From: Pseudomonadota bacterium | GTDB taxonomy: Bacteria; Pseudomonadota; Alphaproteobacteria; Acetobacterales; Acetobacteraceae | Length of the DNA stretch: 64,000 nt | Assembly: GCA_018240405.1 (NCBI GenBank) | Contig: JAFEFW010000621.1 | Coordinates: 39,690 to 103,689, forward strand | Direction of reading: 5' to 3' | In this document: positions 1 through 9,177 of the stretch, piece by piece | Layout: every line of letters begins with the position of its first letter | Numbering within the stretch: position 1 is the stretch's first letter | Position numbers and translations under genes: made by a program | Notes under the pieces: generated by a model | Told to the model about the DNA's origin: nothing | The model's database searches: none | What the model saw: the letters and a program-made list of their open reading frames with translations, nothing else

Positions 1-47
1 AGCCGGGGCGAAGGGAAGGCCGTGCTTTCGTGGCCTGCCTCGGGCTG

Positions 48-1268
48 TCAGTGGTTGGTGATCTCAATCATGGTGCGTACGCGGGGATAGACTTCCCGTG
101 CCCAGCGACTGCCGCTGAACACGCCATAATGACCGACGCCCGACTGGAGATGGTGCCGTTTCATGCTGATCCGCACGCCCGAACATAGATCGAGCGCCGC
201 CATCGTCTGGCCGATCGCGCAGATGTCGTCGCGCTCGCCCTCAACTGTGAGTAATGCCGTGCGGCGAATTACTTGCGGCCGGATCGGCTGGCCGTGCCAG
301 GTGAGCTTTCCCAGCGGCAGGTCGTGGTCCTGGAAGACCTTCTTCACCGTCTCCAGGTAGAACTCCGCCGGCAGGTCCATCACGGCATTGTATTCGTCGT
401 AGAATTTCTTGTGACTGGCGGCGGCAAGCGAATCGCCGCAGGCCAGCGCGCGGAATTGCGCCATATGCGCGTTCATGTGGCGATCAAGATTCATCGACAT
501 GAACGCCGTCAACTGCAGGAAGCCGGGATAGACCCGGCGAGATGCCCCGGGATAGCGCCAGGGAACCCTGGCAATCAGATTCTTCTCAAACCACTCGATT
601 GGCCGGGACTTGGCCAGGTCGTTGACCCGCGTCGGGTTCTGCCGTGTATCGATCGGACCGGCCATCAGCGTCAGGCTGCGAGGTTGCGCGCGATTGCCCT
701 GCTCCGCCATGACAGCCGTCGCGGCCAGCGCGGCGACGCAGGGCTGGCAGACCGCAACCATGTGGCTGCCTTCGCCCAGCACCTCCATGAATTGAATGAG
801 GTGGTCGACATAGGAGTCGAAGTCGAAGCTGCCGTCCGACAGCTTGACGTCGCGGGCGTTCTTCCAGTCGGTGATATAGACGTCGTGGTCAGGCAGCATC
901 ACCAGGATGGTGCCACGCAGCAGCGTGGCGAAGTGTCCCGACATCGGTGCCACGATCAGCACGCGAGGCTGCACCACGTCAATGTCCTTGCGGAATCGCA
1001 GCAGGGTGCCGAACGGCGTGTCGAAGACAGGCTCCTCGGTCACGGCGACGGCGTTGTTGCCGATCGTGGTGGTAGGAATATTATACGCTGGGCGGCTATG
1101 GGTGAGTGTCAGGCCGTCGAAAACGCCGCACGCTGCGCCGATCTGGCGGACGAAGCCCGGTGTGTACTCGCCCATGTCCAAGGCACGCGCCATGCTGGCG
1201 CCGAAGCGAGCCAGTTGACGGGCGGGATACAGCAGGTCGGCCTGCGCCTGATAAAGTTGATAGAGCAT
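48..1268 (-). CDS. phaZ: Intracellular polyhydroxyalkanoate (PHB) depolymerase
   Basis: This 406-aa alpha/beta-hydrolase probably cleaves stored polyhydroxybutyrate in the cytoplasm. The nucleophile elbow reads VCQPCVAA, with Cys177 in the position of the usual serine, as in PhaZ1-type intracellular depolymerases. A GERDDI segment and a GVGHYGVFSG segment near the C-terminus fit the acid and histidine of the triad. I chose the ATG at 1268 because the family typically begins MLYQLYE-like; an upstream in-frame start at 1319 would add 17 unconserved residues. The gene stands alone, and no phaC or phaP is next to it. Family assignment is firm. Confidence 0.93.
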   Translation of the reverse strand: MLYQLYQAQADLLYPARQLARFGASMARALDMGEYTPGFVRQIGAACGVFDGLTLTHSRPAYNIPTTTIGNNAVAVTEEPVFDTPFGTLLRFRKDIDVVQPRVLIVAPMSGHFATLLRGTILVMLPDHDVYITDWKNARDVKLSDGSFDFDSYVDHLIQFMEVLGEGSHMVAVCQPCVAALAATAVMAEQGNRAQPRSLTLMAGPIDTRQNPTRVNDLAKSRPIEWFEKNLIARVPWRYPGASRRVYPGFLQLTAFMSMNLDRHMNAHMAQFRALACGDSLAAASHKKFYDEYNAVMDLPAEFYLETVKKVFQDHDLPLGKLTWHGQPIRPQVIRRTALLTVEGERDDICAIGQTMAALDLCSGVRISMKRHHLQSGVGHYGVFSGSRWAREVYPRVRTMIEITNH

Positions 1269-1392
1269 TGCCCGCTGCGTCAGCCAAATCCCGTCATTCG
1301 GTTCGCGTAAAGCTATCACAAATCCTCGTCAGCACCGCAAAGCTGCTGTTATATTGCATCGCAGCATGCCAGCGGGATCGAGGGTTGTCACT

Positions 1393-2049
1393 ATGGCCGA
1401 AGCTACGTTGCTCATCAGCAGCAAGAATTACTCATCCTGGTCGCTCCGCGGCCACCTGCTGGTGCGCATGGCAGGGCTGCCAGTCCAGGAAAAAGTCGTC
1501 GATCCCGACGATCCGACCGCCCGCAAGGAACTGCTGATGCAGTCGTCGTCGATCCGCATCCCGGCGCTGATGCATGACGACGTGATGATCTGGGACACGC
1601 TGGCAATCGCCGAATACCTGAATGAGTTGTTCCCGGACGCCCACATGCTGCCGGAAGACCGCCTCGCCCGCGCGCGCTGCCGCTCGATCTCGGGGGAGAT
1701 GCATTCCGGCTTCAGCGCCTTACGGGAAGCGTGCCCGATGAACCTGCGGTTGTTCCGCCCAAAATTCCAGGTGTGGTCGGCCGTGCAAGCGGATATCGAC
1801 CGGATCGTCGAAATCTGGACAGAGTGCCTGACGTATTGGAAGGGGCCGTGGCTTTTCGGCCACAGGCCGTCCATCGCGGATGCAATGTATGCACCAGTCG
1901 TCACCAGGTTCCGCAGCTACGACATCAAGGTCGACAAACTCTGTGAGCGGTACTGCCACCACATCATGCGCTGGCCGGACATGAAGGAGTGGTTCACCGC
2001 CGCACAGAAGGAGCCAGAGCAGATCGACGAGCTCGATATCGAATTCTAG
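1393..2049 (+). CDS. Glutathione S-transferase family protein
   Basis: This 218-aa protein has the two-domain cytosolic GST layout. An N-terminal thioredoxin-like domain opens with a LLISSKNYSSWSLRG segment, where a serine is the likely glutathione-activating residue. An alpha-helical C-terminal domain begins near residue 90. The WDTLAIAEYLNELFP segment matches the glutathione-binding SIAEYL-type motif. The start at 1393 is preferred over 1354 because homologues begin directly at the first beta strand. The substrate cannot be read from the sequence. It diverges from phaZ and is probably monocistronic. Confidence 0.9.
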   Translation: MAEATLLISSKNYSSWSLRGHLLVRMAGLPVQEKVVDPDDPTARKELLMQSSSIRIPALMHDDVMIWDTLAIAEYLNELFPDAHMLPEDRLARARCRSISGEMHSGFSALREACPMNLRLFRPKFQVWSAVQADIDRIVEIWTECLTYWKGPWLFGHRPSIADAMYAPVVTRFRSYDIKVDKLCERYCHHIMRWPDMKEWFTAAQKEPEQIDELDIEF

Positions 2050-2522
2050 TACGCACTGTTTTTGCAGAGGCTATCGGCGGTCGGCTGCGCCACGGCCCCG
2101 CCGTGCAGGCGGGTTGGCGAAAAACAGCACTTATGGGGGCTGAGCAGGTCCGGCGAGGGCATAAGGGACGCCAAAGAGCGCAAGGATGCCATGCGTGCAC
2201 CTGGCCGGAGGCGGATCCACGCGATGCCTGTCCGCTCCATAATCAACAACCGAATTGGTTGGGCTATCGCGGCGGTTCTGCACCTCAAGCACTTGTTAGG
2301 TAGTTGCATGTAGGCGTAGCGCGCTGGTTGCGCCTACAACTACTGCTGATCGGCTACTCATTTCCAACCCCCAACCCGGGTCCAAAGACGGCCCGGTGCA
2401 GATTTCCATTGTCTTCAGGCGGAGAAATATAAGCCGCCATTTCAGCGGCAATTTCCTGCCGGGCAGCGCCAGTCCACGGCCCCCAGGGATGCATTGCCGA
2501 CGCATTGACGGGGAGGCTCGGC
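2050..2522. other. 473-bp intergenic region without a supported gene
   Basis: Short reading frames exist on both strands but none has convincing protein character or a ribosome binding site. The only clear structure is the bulged inverted repeat at 2300-2343. The 3' end carries the GGGGAGG ribosome binding site (about 2510-2516) of the downstream exported protein. Confidence 0.6.
2300..2343. repeat. Bulged inverted repeat (13 paired bases)
   Basis: GTAGTTG, a four-base bulge (CATG) and TAGGCG on the left pair exactly with CGCCTA and CAACTAC on the right, around a 14-base loop. No T-run follows on either strand, so it is not a canonical Rho-independent terminator. It may still end the transcript of the upstream GST gene. 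Confidence 0.5.
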
Positions 2523-3455
2523 ATGACGGTCAATAAATTAGGTCGATGGGCCGCCGCCGCATTCATCGGGCTGGCCGCGCCCGCCGCGCTCGCCGCCGAA
2601 CCCACATTCGGCGATCTGCTCGCCCGCGCCCAAGCCGAGATCGCGGCCGGCCGCCACTTCGCGCCACCGGGAGACAACGCGGCCGAGACCTTCATGGCCA
2701 TGATCGACGCTCTGCCGCAGGCGACGCCCGAGCAACTGTCGGCCTTTGAAGCTCTGCTGCAGCAGCAGCGGACTGTCATGGACCGTCAGCAGGCGCCGGC
2801 AGCCGCCGCGGGCGCCCCCGTTGTCGCCAGTTCGATCGCACCGGCGACGGTCACCACGCCCGAAATCGCGGCGCTTGGCGAGCCACGCCTCGCGGTCCCA
2901 TTCGACTCGGCCGGTCTGACGCAACAGGCGACGCCACCATCAGCGCCGGCCGAGAGCCGATCGCGCGGCGTACCACCACAACCGGTGCCGGACGCCACAC
3001 CGGAGCCAGATCCGGTGGCTGCGAAGCCGGCTATGCTTTCCCCGGCGCCGGCGCCGGCCGCCCCCGTCCCCCGGCCGAACGAAACGGCCTTGCTGACACC
3101 GCCTTCAGCCAGTCCGCCGGCGCCGCCACGTGATCAACCCCGCATCGTTCCGCCCGCGCCCAAAGCGGCACCTCTTGCGCCGGCAGTGGTTGCACAATTG
3201 TTCAAACGAGGGCAGGCCGCCGAGGCGCAACGCGATATCTCCGCCGCGCGACGCTATTACATGACTGCGGCGGAGCACGATTATCCGGGCGCAGCCACAG
3301 CCCTGGCTCGCCTCTACGACCCGGCCTTTCTGCAAAAGAACGCCATCGGCGGCATCGCACCGGACCAGGCGACCGCACAGTACTGGTATGGCCGCGCCAA
3401 GGCGCTGATCGCCGACCCGGCTCCATCGCATCCCAACACTCTGTCAGCGAGGTAA
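2523..3455 (+). CDS. Exported Pro/Ala-rich protein with C-terminal Sel1-like (TPR) segment
   Basis: This 310-aa protein begins with a signal peptide ending AAPAALAAEP, so it is exported. After a helical section comes a long Pro/Ala-rich linker (about residues 85-220). A C-terminal segment with AARRYYMTAAEHDYPGAA and TAQYWYGRAKALI resembles Sel1/TPR repeats, which mediate protein contacts. The start at 2523 is chosen because GGGGAGG lies just upstream and the signal peptide follows at once. Its stop overlaps the ribosome binding site of the next gene, so the two are probably co-transcribed. No enzymatic motif is visible. Confidence 0.75.
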   Translation: MTVNKLGRWAAAAFIGLAAPAALAAEPTFGDLLARAQAEIAAGRHFAPPGDNAAETFMAMIDALPQATPEQLSAFEALLQQQRTVMDRQQAPAAAAGAPVVASSIAPATVTTPEIAALGEPRLAVPFDSAGLTQQATPPSAPAESRSRGVPPQPVPDATPEPDPVAAKPAMLSPAPAPAAPVPRPNETALLTPPSASPPAPPRDQPRIVPPAPKAAPLAPAVVAQLFKRGQAAEAQRDISAARRYYMTAAEHDYPGAATALARLYDPAFLQKNAIGGIAPDQATAQYWYGRAKALIADPAPSHPNTLSAR

Positions 3456-3456
3456 T

Positions 3457-4554
3457 ATGCGCCGCCGTTCGTTTCTGTCTGCCGCCTCGGCCACCGCTCT
3501 GCTGGCTACGACGCGGGCCGCGGACGCCGCGCCACCGCCGGTTACGATCGGCATTATGGGCGGTGAGATCGACGGCACATTCATGCGCGTCGCAACCGAC
3601 CTGACATCGGTCCTGAATTCCGACAAGCTGCGGGTCATACCGGTCGTCGGCAAGGGCTCGCTGCAAAACATGGGCGATCTGCTGCGCCTGCCTGGGATTG
3701 ACCTCGCGCTGATCGCCGCCGACGTGCTGGACTACGCGCGGCATACAAATCTCTACCCCGGTGAACTCGAGAAGATTGCTTACATCTGCAAGCTCTACGA
3801 CAACGACCTGCATGTCTGCGCGCGGCCGGAGATTACCAGTCTGGCAGACCTGAACGGCAAACCCGTCAACATCGACGTTGAAGGAGCCGGAACGAATCTG
3901 ACGGCGCGCGCCGTGTTCCAGGCCTGCGGCGTGTCGCCGATCTTTCGTACCGAAGAGCCGACGATTGGCCAGAGCCGCCTGCAGAAAGGTGAGATTGCCG
4001 CGAATGTCTATTGTGCCGGCCGGCCCGTCCGGCTGTTCGTAAACACGCCCGCAGGGACAAACCTGCATTTCATTCCTGTGCCGATGAATGCCACGCTCGC
4101 ACAGACCTATCTGCCCTCCGGCCAGTTGACGGCGGCGGATTACCCGAACCTTGTGCCGGCCGGGCAAGAGATCGAGACGGTCGGGGTTGGCGTCACCCTG
4201 GCCTGCTTCAACTGGCCGATGTCGGCGCAGCGCTATCGGAACCTGGTGCTGTTTGTGGATACATTCTTTGAGAAATTCCCCGAGTTGCTGACGCCGCCGC
4301 ACCATCCGGCCTGGCGGCACGTCAATCTGGCGGCGGCGCAACCTGGTTGGACGCGCTTTAAGCCGGCCGCGGACTGGCTGGCGCGACGGCAGGCCGAAGC
4401 CTCGGCGAATGTAACGGACCGCGACCCTGACCGGGCGGCGTTCAACGCGTTCCTGGCCAAGAATGGCGGCGCTCGCATGACGCCGGCCGAGCGCGAAGCC
4501 ACCTGGCAATATTTCCGACAATTCGCTCGGACGCAGCAATCCGCGGCCAGATAA
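3457..4554 (+). CDS. TAXI-family TRAP transporter solute-binding protein
   Basis: This 365-aa periplasmic protein starts with a twin-arginine-like leader (MRRRSFLSAASATALL). The GIMGGEIDGTFMRVATDL segment and GSLQNM are typical of TAXI-type TRAP binding proteins. The gene begins one base after the stop of the preceding exported protein, using a GAGG that overlaps that stop. No TRAP membrane subunit (dctM-like) lies nearby, so either the permease is elsewhere or the protein works as a sensor. The ligand is unknown. Confidence 0.85.
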   Translation: MRRRSFLSAASATALLATTRAADAAPPPVTIGIMGGEIDGTFMRVATDLTSVLNSDKLRVIPVVGKGSLQNMGDLLRLPGIDLALIAADVLDYARHTNLYPGELEKIAYICKLYDNDLHVCARPEITSLADLNGKPVNIDVEGAGTNLTARAVFQACGVSPIFRTEEPTIGQSRLQKGEIAANVYCAGRPVRLFVNTPAGTNLHFIPVPMNATLAQTYLPSGQLTAADYPNLVPAGQEIETVGVGVTLACFNWPMSAQRYRNLVLFVDTFFEKFPELLTPPHHPAWRHVNLAAAQPGWTRFKPAADWLARRQAEASANVTDRDPDRAAFNAFLAKNGGARMTPAEREATWQYFRQFARTQQSAAR

Positions 4555-4927
4555 GCGAGGCGGTCGGCGGCGGCCGCATCCGCACTCAGATAGAGCAGTC
4601 TGCAGGATTGTCGGCGCCGCACCTACTTCCTTAACCATCATGGCGGGCGAAAGCCCATATGCGCCAACGTTGGGCGAGCCGCGGCCTAACCCGTCCTGGT
4701 CGACCTGCGCCCACCATGACGATGGTGTGTTGACGTCGCAGGTTAGTGGATACCGGACCCAAAGCGAGTGCCAATTGGTGCAGGCGCACCATCACGGGGG
4801 GAGCCAGCAAGCCGTCGCGCACATCGCTGCGCACCGCCCACGGCAGATGGTTGCCGCAGCATGTGACCCGGGTGGGCGAAAGCCCGGCCAGCGCACGGTC
4901 CGAGACAAGGCCACGAGGGCGCAGGGC
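4555..4927. other. 373-bp intergenic region with two identical GAAA-capped hairpins
   Basis: No convincing gene is visible. The same 12-mer GGGCGAAAGCCC, a 4-bp stem with a GAAA loop, occurs at 4645-4656 and 4874-4885. It separates a plus-strand operon from the minus-strand flavin oxidoreductase gene. A 67-codon minus-strand frame (4631-4834) lacks a ribosome binding site. Confidence 0.55.
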
Positions 4928-5977
4928 TTACCTCACGCGCGGCATCACCTCCTGGCAGAGCAGGCGCAACGCCTCCTTTTCCTGCGCGTGAGGTACTTTG
5001 CCGCCGCAATTGAGCTCCACCAGGATTCCGTCCAGCCCCAAATCGTTCCGCAGCGCCAGCAGCCGGTCCGCCACGTCCTGTGGCGTGCCGATGAGTACGG
5101 AGCCGCGCAGCGCCTCCTCGTAGGTAATGGTGTTGAGCCGAGCGGCAGTGCGCGCACGCTGGTCGGCGCCGTCGACACCGGCGCGAGCGGCGGAGTCGGC
5201 CAGCAGCGCGCCCTGCGCGCGATAATAGTGCATCAGGCTTGCCTCGGCTTCCGATCGCGCGGCGTCGGCGGTCCGTGCGATGTAGCCGGGTGCGCGGAGA
5301 TACACCGCGCCGTTGCCGGGGTGGCCGGCATCCCGCCATGCCTGGCGGTAGGCCTGGATGTTCGCCGTGAACATCCGCGCGTCCTCGTGCCGGATGGCCA
5401 GGAAGATCGGCTTGCCGCGCCTGCCGATGGCAACGAAGCTGTCGGCGCTGGTCGCGGCCACGCGGATCGGCGGGCCGGAAGTCTGGAATGGCCGCGGCGT
5501 GACCGTCACGTCCTGGAAGCGAAAATGCCGGCCGGAGAACGAAATCGTCGGCCGCGCCCAAGCCTGTTCGATGATGTCCAACGTCTCGGCAAAGCGCTCG
5601 CGGCTCTCCGCGTATGGAACATTGTAGGCTTCATAGGTTTTCGCCACGCCGCTGCGGCCGACGCCGAACACCAGCCGTCCCTGGCTGATCTGGTCGACGG
5701 TCGCCGCTTCCTCGGCGATACGCAGCGGGTTGCACAGCGGCAGCACCTGTACGCCGATGCCGATCGCCATGCGCCGGGTCCGTGCCGCGATGGCGGACGC
5801 CACACATAGCGGCGCCGACAGCACTGACCGGGCGGGATCGAAATGAAGCTCCGCCAGCCACATGACGTCGAGACCCCAGTCCTCGGCGGCATCGCAGATG
5901 GCAAAGGCTTCACGGAATGCATCCGAATCCGGGCGCCCGTCGAGCGATGGGAATTCGTGAAAGACACCGACTTCCAT
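4928..5977 (-). CDS. Luciferase-like (LLM class) flavin-dependent oxidoreductase
   Basis: This 349-aa protein has the luciferase-like TIM-barrel pattern: MEVGVFHEFPSL at the start, MWLAELHF (the xEHHF-type strand), TRRMAIGIGVQVLPL, and VDQISQGRLVFGVGRS. The family uses reduced FMN or F420 to oxidise small organic molecules. The start at 5977 fits the first beta strand better than an upstream ATG. No flavin reductase is adjacent, and the substrate is unknown. Confidence 0.88.
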   Translation of the reverse strand: MEVGVFHEFPSLDGRPDSDAFREAFAICDAAEDWGLDVMWLAELHFDPARSVLSAPLCVASAIAARTRRMAIGIGVQVLPLCNPLRIAEEAATVDQISQGRLVFGVGRSGVAKTYEAYNVPYAESRERFAETLDIIEQAWARPTISFSGRHFRFQDVTVTPRPFQTSGPPIRVAATSADSFVAIGRRGKPIFLAIRHEDARMFTANIQAYRQAWRDAGHPGNGAVYLRAPGYIARTADAARSEAEASLMHYYRAQGALLADSAARAGVDGADQRARTAARLNTITYEEALRGSVLIGTPQDVADRLLALRNDLGLDGILVELNCGGKVPHAQEKEALRLLCQEVMPRVR

Positions 5978-6067
5978 TGGCCACACCCCCTGCTCCTGAC
6001 AGGGTGGGACGAATTCGCCAGTGTGACAACGGCAGAGATACCACCGGGCGCCAGGCCCAGCGCGACC

Positions 6068-7951
6068 CTATTCCCCTGACAACTCGCGCCGGCGGCGGTC
6101 CAGTTCCTCACTGTAGCGGCGGAGCGCGTATTGTTCGGTTAGCATTCCAATGACGTGCCGGTCGGCGGCATTGTCGACAACGATCAACGCATCGCTCTCG
6201 GCGTTTTCGAACATCGCCACCGCTTCCTTGATCGTCATCTGCGGCAGCAGGATCGTGTCGCTGTAGTGCACGATGTCGCGCACCGTGTGCGCGGCGTCCT
6301 CATCCGCGTAGGCCTCCGACAGCAGCGCGATCCCGGCGTAACGATCATCCTCATCAAGGGCGACGACGCGCTGCGTCGCACCCAGCGGAAAGTCGCGGCG
6401 AAAGGCAGACAACGGCGTATCGGCCCGCACCGTCCGCATGTCGCGCCGCATCATTCGCCCCACGGTCAGGCTGCGCATCCAGCCGATATCGACAGCGCTG
6501 CGGATCGCCTCCCCGCGCAGGTGGAAGCGCCAGGTGGCGAAGGAGTAGCCGAAGGTGCGCCGCACTGTCAGCGAGGACACGACGCAGGCCGCCAGCACCG
6601 CGACCGTCATCGGCAGGCTGCCGGTCGCCTCCAGCGCCAGGAACCCCATGGTCAGTGGCCCGCCGATGATCGCCACGGCCAGCCCGCTCATGCCAACCAG
6701 GGCACAGACCGCGGGCGAAACAGTATGACCCGTGCTGACCAGCGCCAGCGTGCCGGCGAAGGCTTTGCCCAGCAGCACGCCAAGGAACAGCGACGCGAAA
6801 AACAACCCGCCGCGGAAGCCGGAGCCAATTGAAATCGCCGACGCCACCGCCTTCAGCGCGACCAGCAGTATCAGCCACTCCAGCGGCATGAAGATGGAGA
6901 AATACAGGCTCAGCGCGCCATGCCCCGACGACAGCACGGCCGGCGTCAACAGCGCCAGGCCGCCGACGATGGCGCCGCCGATCATGGGCCGAAGCCAGAT
7001 CGGCACCTTGCTGCGGCGGAACAATTCCTCGGTGATGGTGACGCCGCGCATGATCGAAATGCCAAGCAGCGCGCAGAGCATGCCCAATGCCAGCAGCGGG
7101 ATGTAGTCGAGCGGTTGGATCGAGCTTGGAACATACGCGTTGAGGTCGAAGATGTTGCCGCCCAACGCGCGTACCACAGCCTGCGACACCAGCGCGGCGA
7201 CAGCAACCGGCGCGAATGTGCCCAGCGTGTAGGTCCCGATCACCAGCTCAAACGCGTAAAAGGCGCCCGTCAGTGGCGCGTTGAATGCGCCTGATATCGC
7301 CGCGGCCGCCCCGCACCCGACCAACAGGCGCAGATCGGAACGCCGCACCCGGAATGCCTGCCCCACGCGGGAGGCGATAGCGGAGCCGATCTGGGTATAC
7401 CCTGCCTCCAGCCCGATCGAGGCGCCGAAGCCGTTCGACATGATCGTTTGCAGGACGACAATCAGGCTGCCGTTCATCGACATGCGGCCGCCGAACAATG
7501 CATTTGCCTCGATCGGGTCGACCGTCCGACGTGGATGCAGGCGTGTCAGGCCAAGCGTCACCACGCCGAGCAGCAAGCCACCCAGCACCGGAACGAGAAC
7601 CGTCCGGTATGGATCGACGTATTCCATGGCGCTGAGGCGCTGATCCGGCCCGATGCCAAACAGCATCTCATGGACGAATTGCGTGGTCTCGGTCATCGCC
7701 CAGACCGCAACGCCAGTGCCGCAACCCATGAAGGCGGCGAGCACCACCAGCCAGATTTCGTCGGCCCGCACCATGGCCCGGAGCACCTGCGGTGCGTGCA
7801 GCACCGCCGATCCCAGTGGGCGGCGTGGCCGGCGTGCACGGGGGGCGTGTCGTTTTGATTTCGGATCGGACTCGGTATTGGACACACTTGTCCCGGCGAG
7901 GCGGACGCCAGGAGCGTCCGCTAGGGAAGGATCGCCGGGCAGATGCGACAT
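6068..7951 (-). CDS. ClC-family chloride channel/transporter with two C-terminal CBS domains
   Basis: This 627-aa inner-membrane protein has a basic N-terminal tail, about a dozen hydrophobic helices (roughly residues 65-480) and two CBS domains (roughly 500-615) that usually bind adenosine nucleotides. The gating glutamate is present as Glu182 in GLEAGYTQIGSA. The canonical selectivity motif GSGIP is not recognisable (the region reads FGGRMSMNGS), and the later GxFxP motif reads GSGFRGG. It is therefore a diverged ClC whose ion selectivity cannot be assumed. Confidence 0.9.
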   Translation of the reverse strand: MSHLPGDPSLADAPGVRLAGTSVSNTESDPKSKRHAPRARRPRRPLGSAVLHAPQVLRAMVRADEIWLVVLAAFMGCGTGVAVWAMTETTQFVHEMLFGIGPDQRLSAMEYVDPYRTVLVPVLGGLLLGVVTLGLTRLHPRRTVDPIEANALFGGRMSMNGSLIVVLQTIMSNGFGASIGLEAGYTQIGSAIASRVGQAFRVRRSDLRLLVGCGAAAAISGAFNAPLTGAFYAFELVIGTYTLGTFAPVAVAALVSQAVVRALGGNIFDLNAYVPSSIQPLDYIPLLALGMLCALLGISIMRGVTITEELFRRSKVPIWLRPMIGGAIVGGLALLTPAVLSSGHGALSLYFSIFMPLEWLILLVALKAVASAISIGSGFRGGLFFASLFLGVLLGKAFAGTLALVSTGHTVSPAVCALVGMSGLAVAIIGGPLTMGFLALEATGSLPMTVAVLAACVVSSLTVRRTFGYSFATWRFHLRGEAIRSAVDIGWMRSLTVGRMMRRDMRTVRADTPLSAFRRDFPLGATQRVVALDEDDRYAGIALLSEAYADEDAAHTVRDIVHYSDTILLPQMTIKEAVAMFENAESDALIVVDNAADRHVIGMLTEQYALRRYSEELDRRRRELSGE

Positions 7952-8116
7952 TCGGGGCGTCCAGCGCGAAGGTCTGTTGACAGTGTTTTGGGCGGAACGC
8001 CCATGGGACGCAACAGTTCAACCGCCAATTGGGACGCTATTACGGTAAAATCATTTTCCGCTGTGCCGACCCCTCCCTGCGGCGCCGTTGCCACCGCAGG
8101 TGCCGCATCCAGGCGG

Positions 8117-9094
8117 TCAGAGCCCGCGTTCTGCCTTTGTCGCCGCCAGATCGTCTTCGACAAACGCCCGCACGACCTCGATTACCGGCTCATGCGCCGA
8201 GAACCCAAGCGTCCGGCTGTGTAGCGCCTCAAAGGCCGGCGGCCAGGTCGACACGATGGCGGCGATCGCCTTGTCCTCGACCCGCTTCACCAGCTTTGAC
8301 GCTCCGGGAGATACCTCATCCAGGGCCTGTAGCAGGTGCGCGACAGTCGTGCTGATTCCGGGCGGGTCGACGCTACGGTCCAGGCCCATCTTCGACGTGT
8401 CCATCGACGCAGCGTGCAGCAGCCAGTCCACCGCTCTGCGCGGACTGCACACCCAGACGGCGAAATCGTCCGCCACCGGCAATTCCGTTTCCAGACCCAG
8501 CAGCGGTTCGCGGACGATCGCGGAGAAAAAGGAACTGGCCGCCTTGTTGGGACGGCCCGGCCGCACGATCACCGTCGGCAGCCGCAGCGTCACTGCATCG
8601 ACAAAGCCGCGGCGGGAGGCATCGGCCAAAATCAGCTCGGCTGCCGCCTTCTGCGCACCGTAGGAGTTGCCGGGAATTTGCCTTGTGTTGTCCGGCATCA
8701 CCTTGTCCTGGCTGCCGCTGAAGCTGGCCACGGAGCTTGTGAACACCACGCGTGGCGCGGTTTTCAAGGCGCGGCACCGGTCGATCACCGCGTCGGTCCC
8801 GCGCAGATTGACGCGGCGACCGAGGTCATAATCCGCCTCGGCGGCCGCGCTGACCACCGCGGCGAGGTGGAAAATGACGTCTGTGCCCGGCGGCACGGCG
8901 GCTTCCGGCAAGTCGACCAGGTCTCCGGCGATCGAGGTGACCGGGAACGTGGCGCCGTCCGGCTTCGGCGGCTCCGCCATGTCGAACAGCGTCAGCCCGG
9001 TGACCGTCCTGCCGCCGAGCGTGCCGTCCTTGGCCAGGCGCGCCGCGACCTTGCGGCCGAGGAACCCGCCGCCGCCCAGGATGGAAATCTGCAT
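8117..9094 (-). CDS. denD: NAD-dependent epimerase/dehydratase family, D-erythronate dehydrogenase-like
   Basis: This 325-aa extended SDR has the Rossmann motif ILGGGGFLGRKVA at the start and the catalytic pair YGAQK (NSYGAQKAAAEL). The arrangement FHLAAVVSAAAEADYDLGRRVN matches the DenD group of NAD-dependent dehydrogenases that oxidise the C2 hydroxyl of D-erythronate-like acids. None of the kinase, isomerase or aldolase partners of that pathway is adjacent, so the substrate is only inferred. It diverges from the lactonase-like gene at 9178. Confidence 0.78.
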   Translation of the reverse strand: MQISILGGGGFLGRKVAARLAKDGTLGGRTVTGLTLFDMAEPPKPDGATFPVTSIAGDLVDLPEAAVPPGTDVIFHLAAVVSAAAEADYDLGRRVNLRGTDAVIDRCRALKTAPRVVFTSSVASFSGSQDKVMPDNTRQIPGNSYGAQKAAAELILADASRRGFVDAVTLRLPTVIVRPGRPNKAASSFFSAIVREPLLGLETELPVADDFAVWVCSPRRAVDWLLHAASMDTSKMGLDRSVDPPGISTTVAHLLQALDEVSPGASKLVKRVEDKAIAAIVSTWPPAFEALHSRTLGFSAHEPVIEVVRAFVEDDLAATKAERGL

Positions 9095-9177
9095 CGCCTG
9101 TCCTCCTTCTGCCGGGATGCTTTGTCGCGCCGGCGGACGATCTTGCCAACTACCGTGTGGCGGATGAGCATTCCGCT

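Noticed and set aside
273-1310. Long plus-strand frame opposite phaZ
   Set aside because: It mirrors the phaZ codons, is His/Arg-rich and has no family motif; high GC content gives long antisense frames.
2295-2343. Integron attC-like site (GTTAGGT next to a bulged stem)
   Set aside because: The core-site sequence is on the wrong side of the stem and no integrase or cassette array is present.
3202-4641. 479-codon minus-strand frame opposite the TAXI gene
   Set aside because: Arg-rich shadow of a well-supported gene, with no recognisable domain.
4631-4834. 67-codon minus-strand frame in the 4555-4927 gap
   Set aside because: No ribosome binding site, no motif, and it is in frame after the stop of the LLM gene, so chance read-on is likely.
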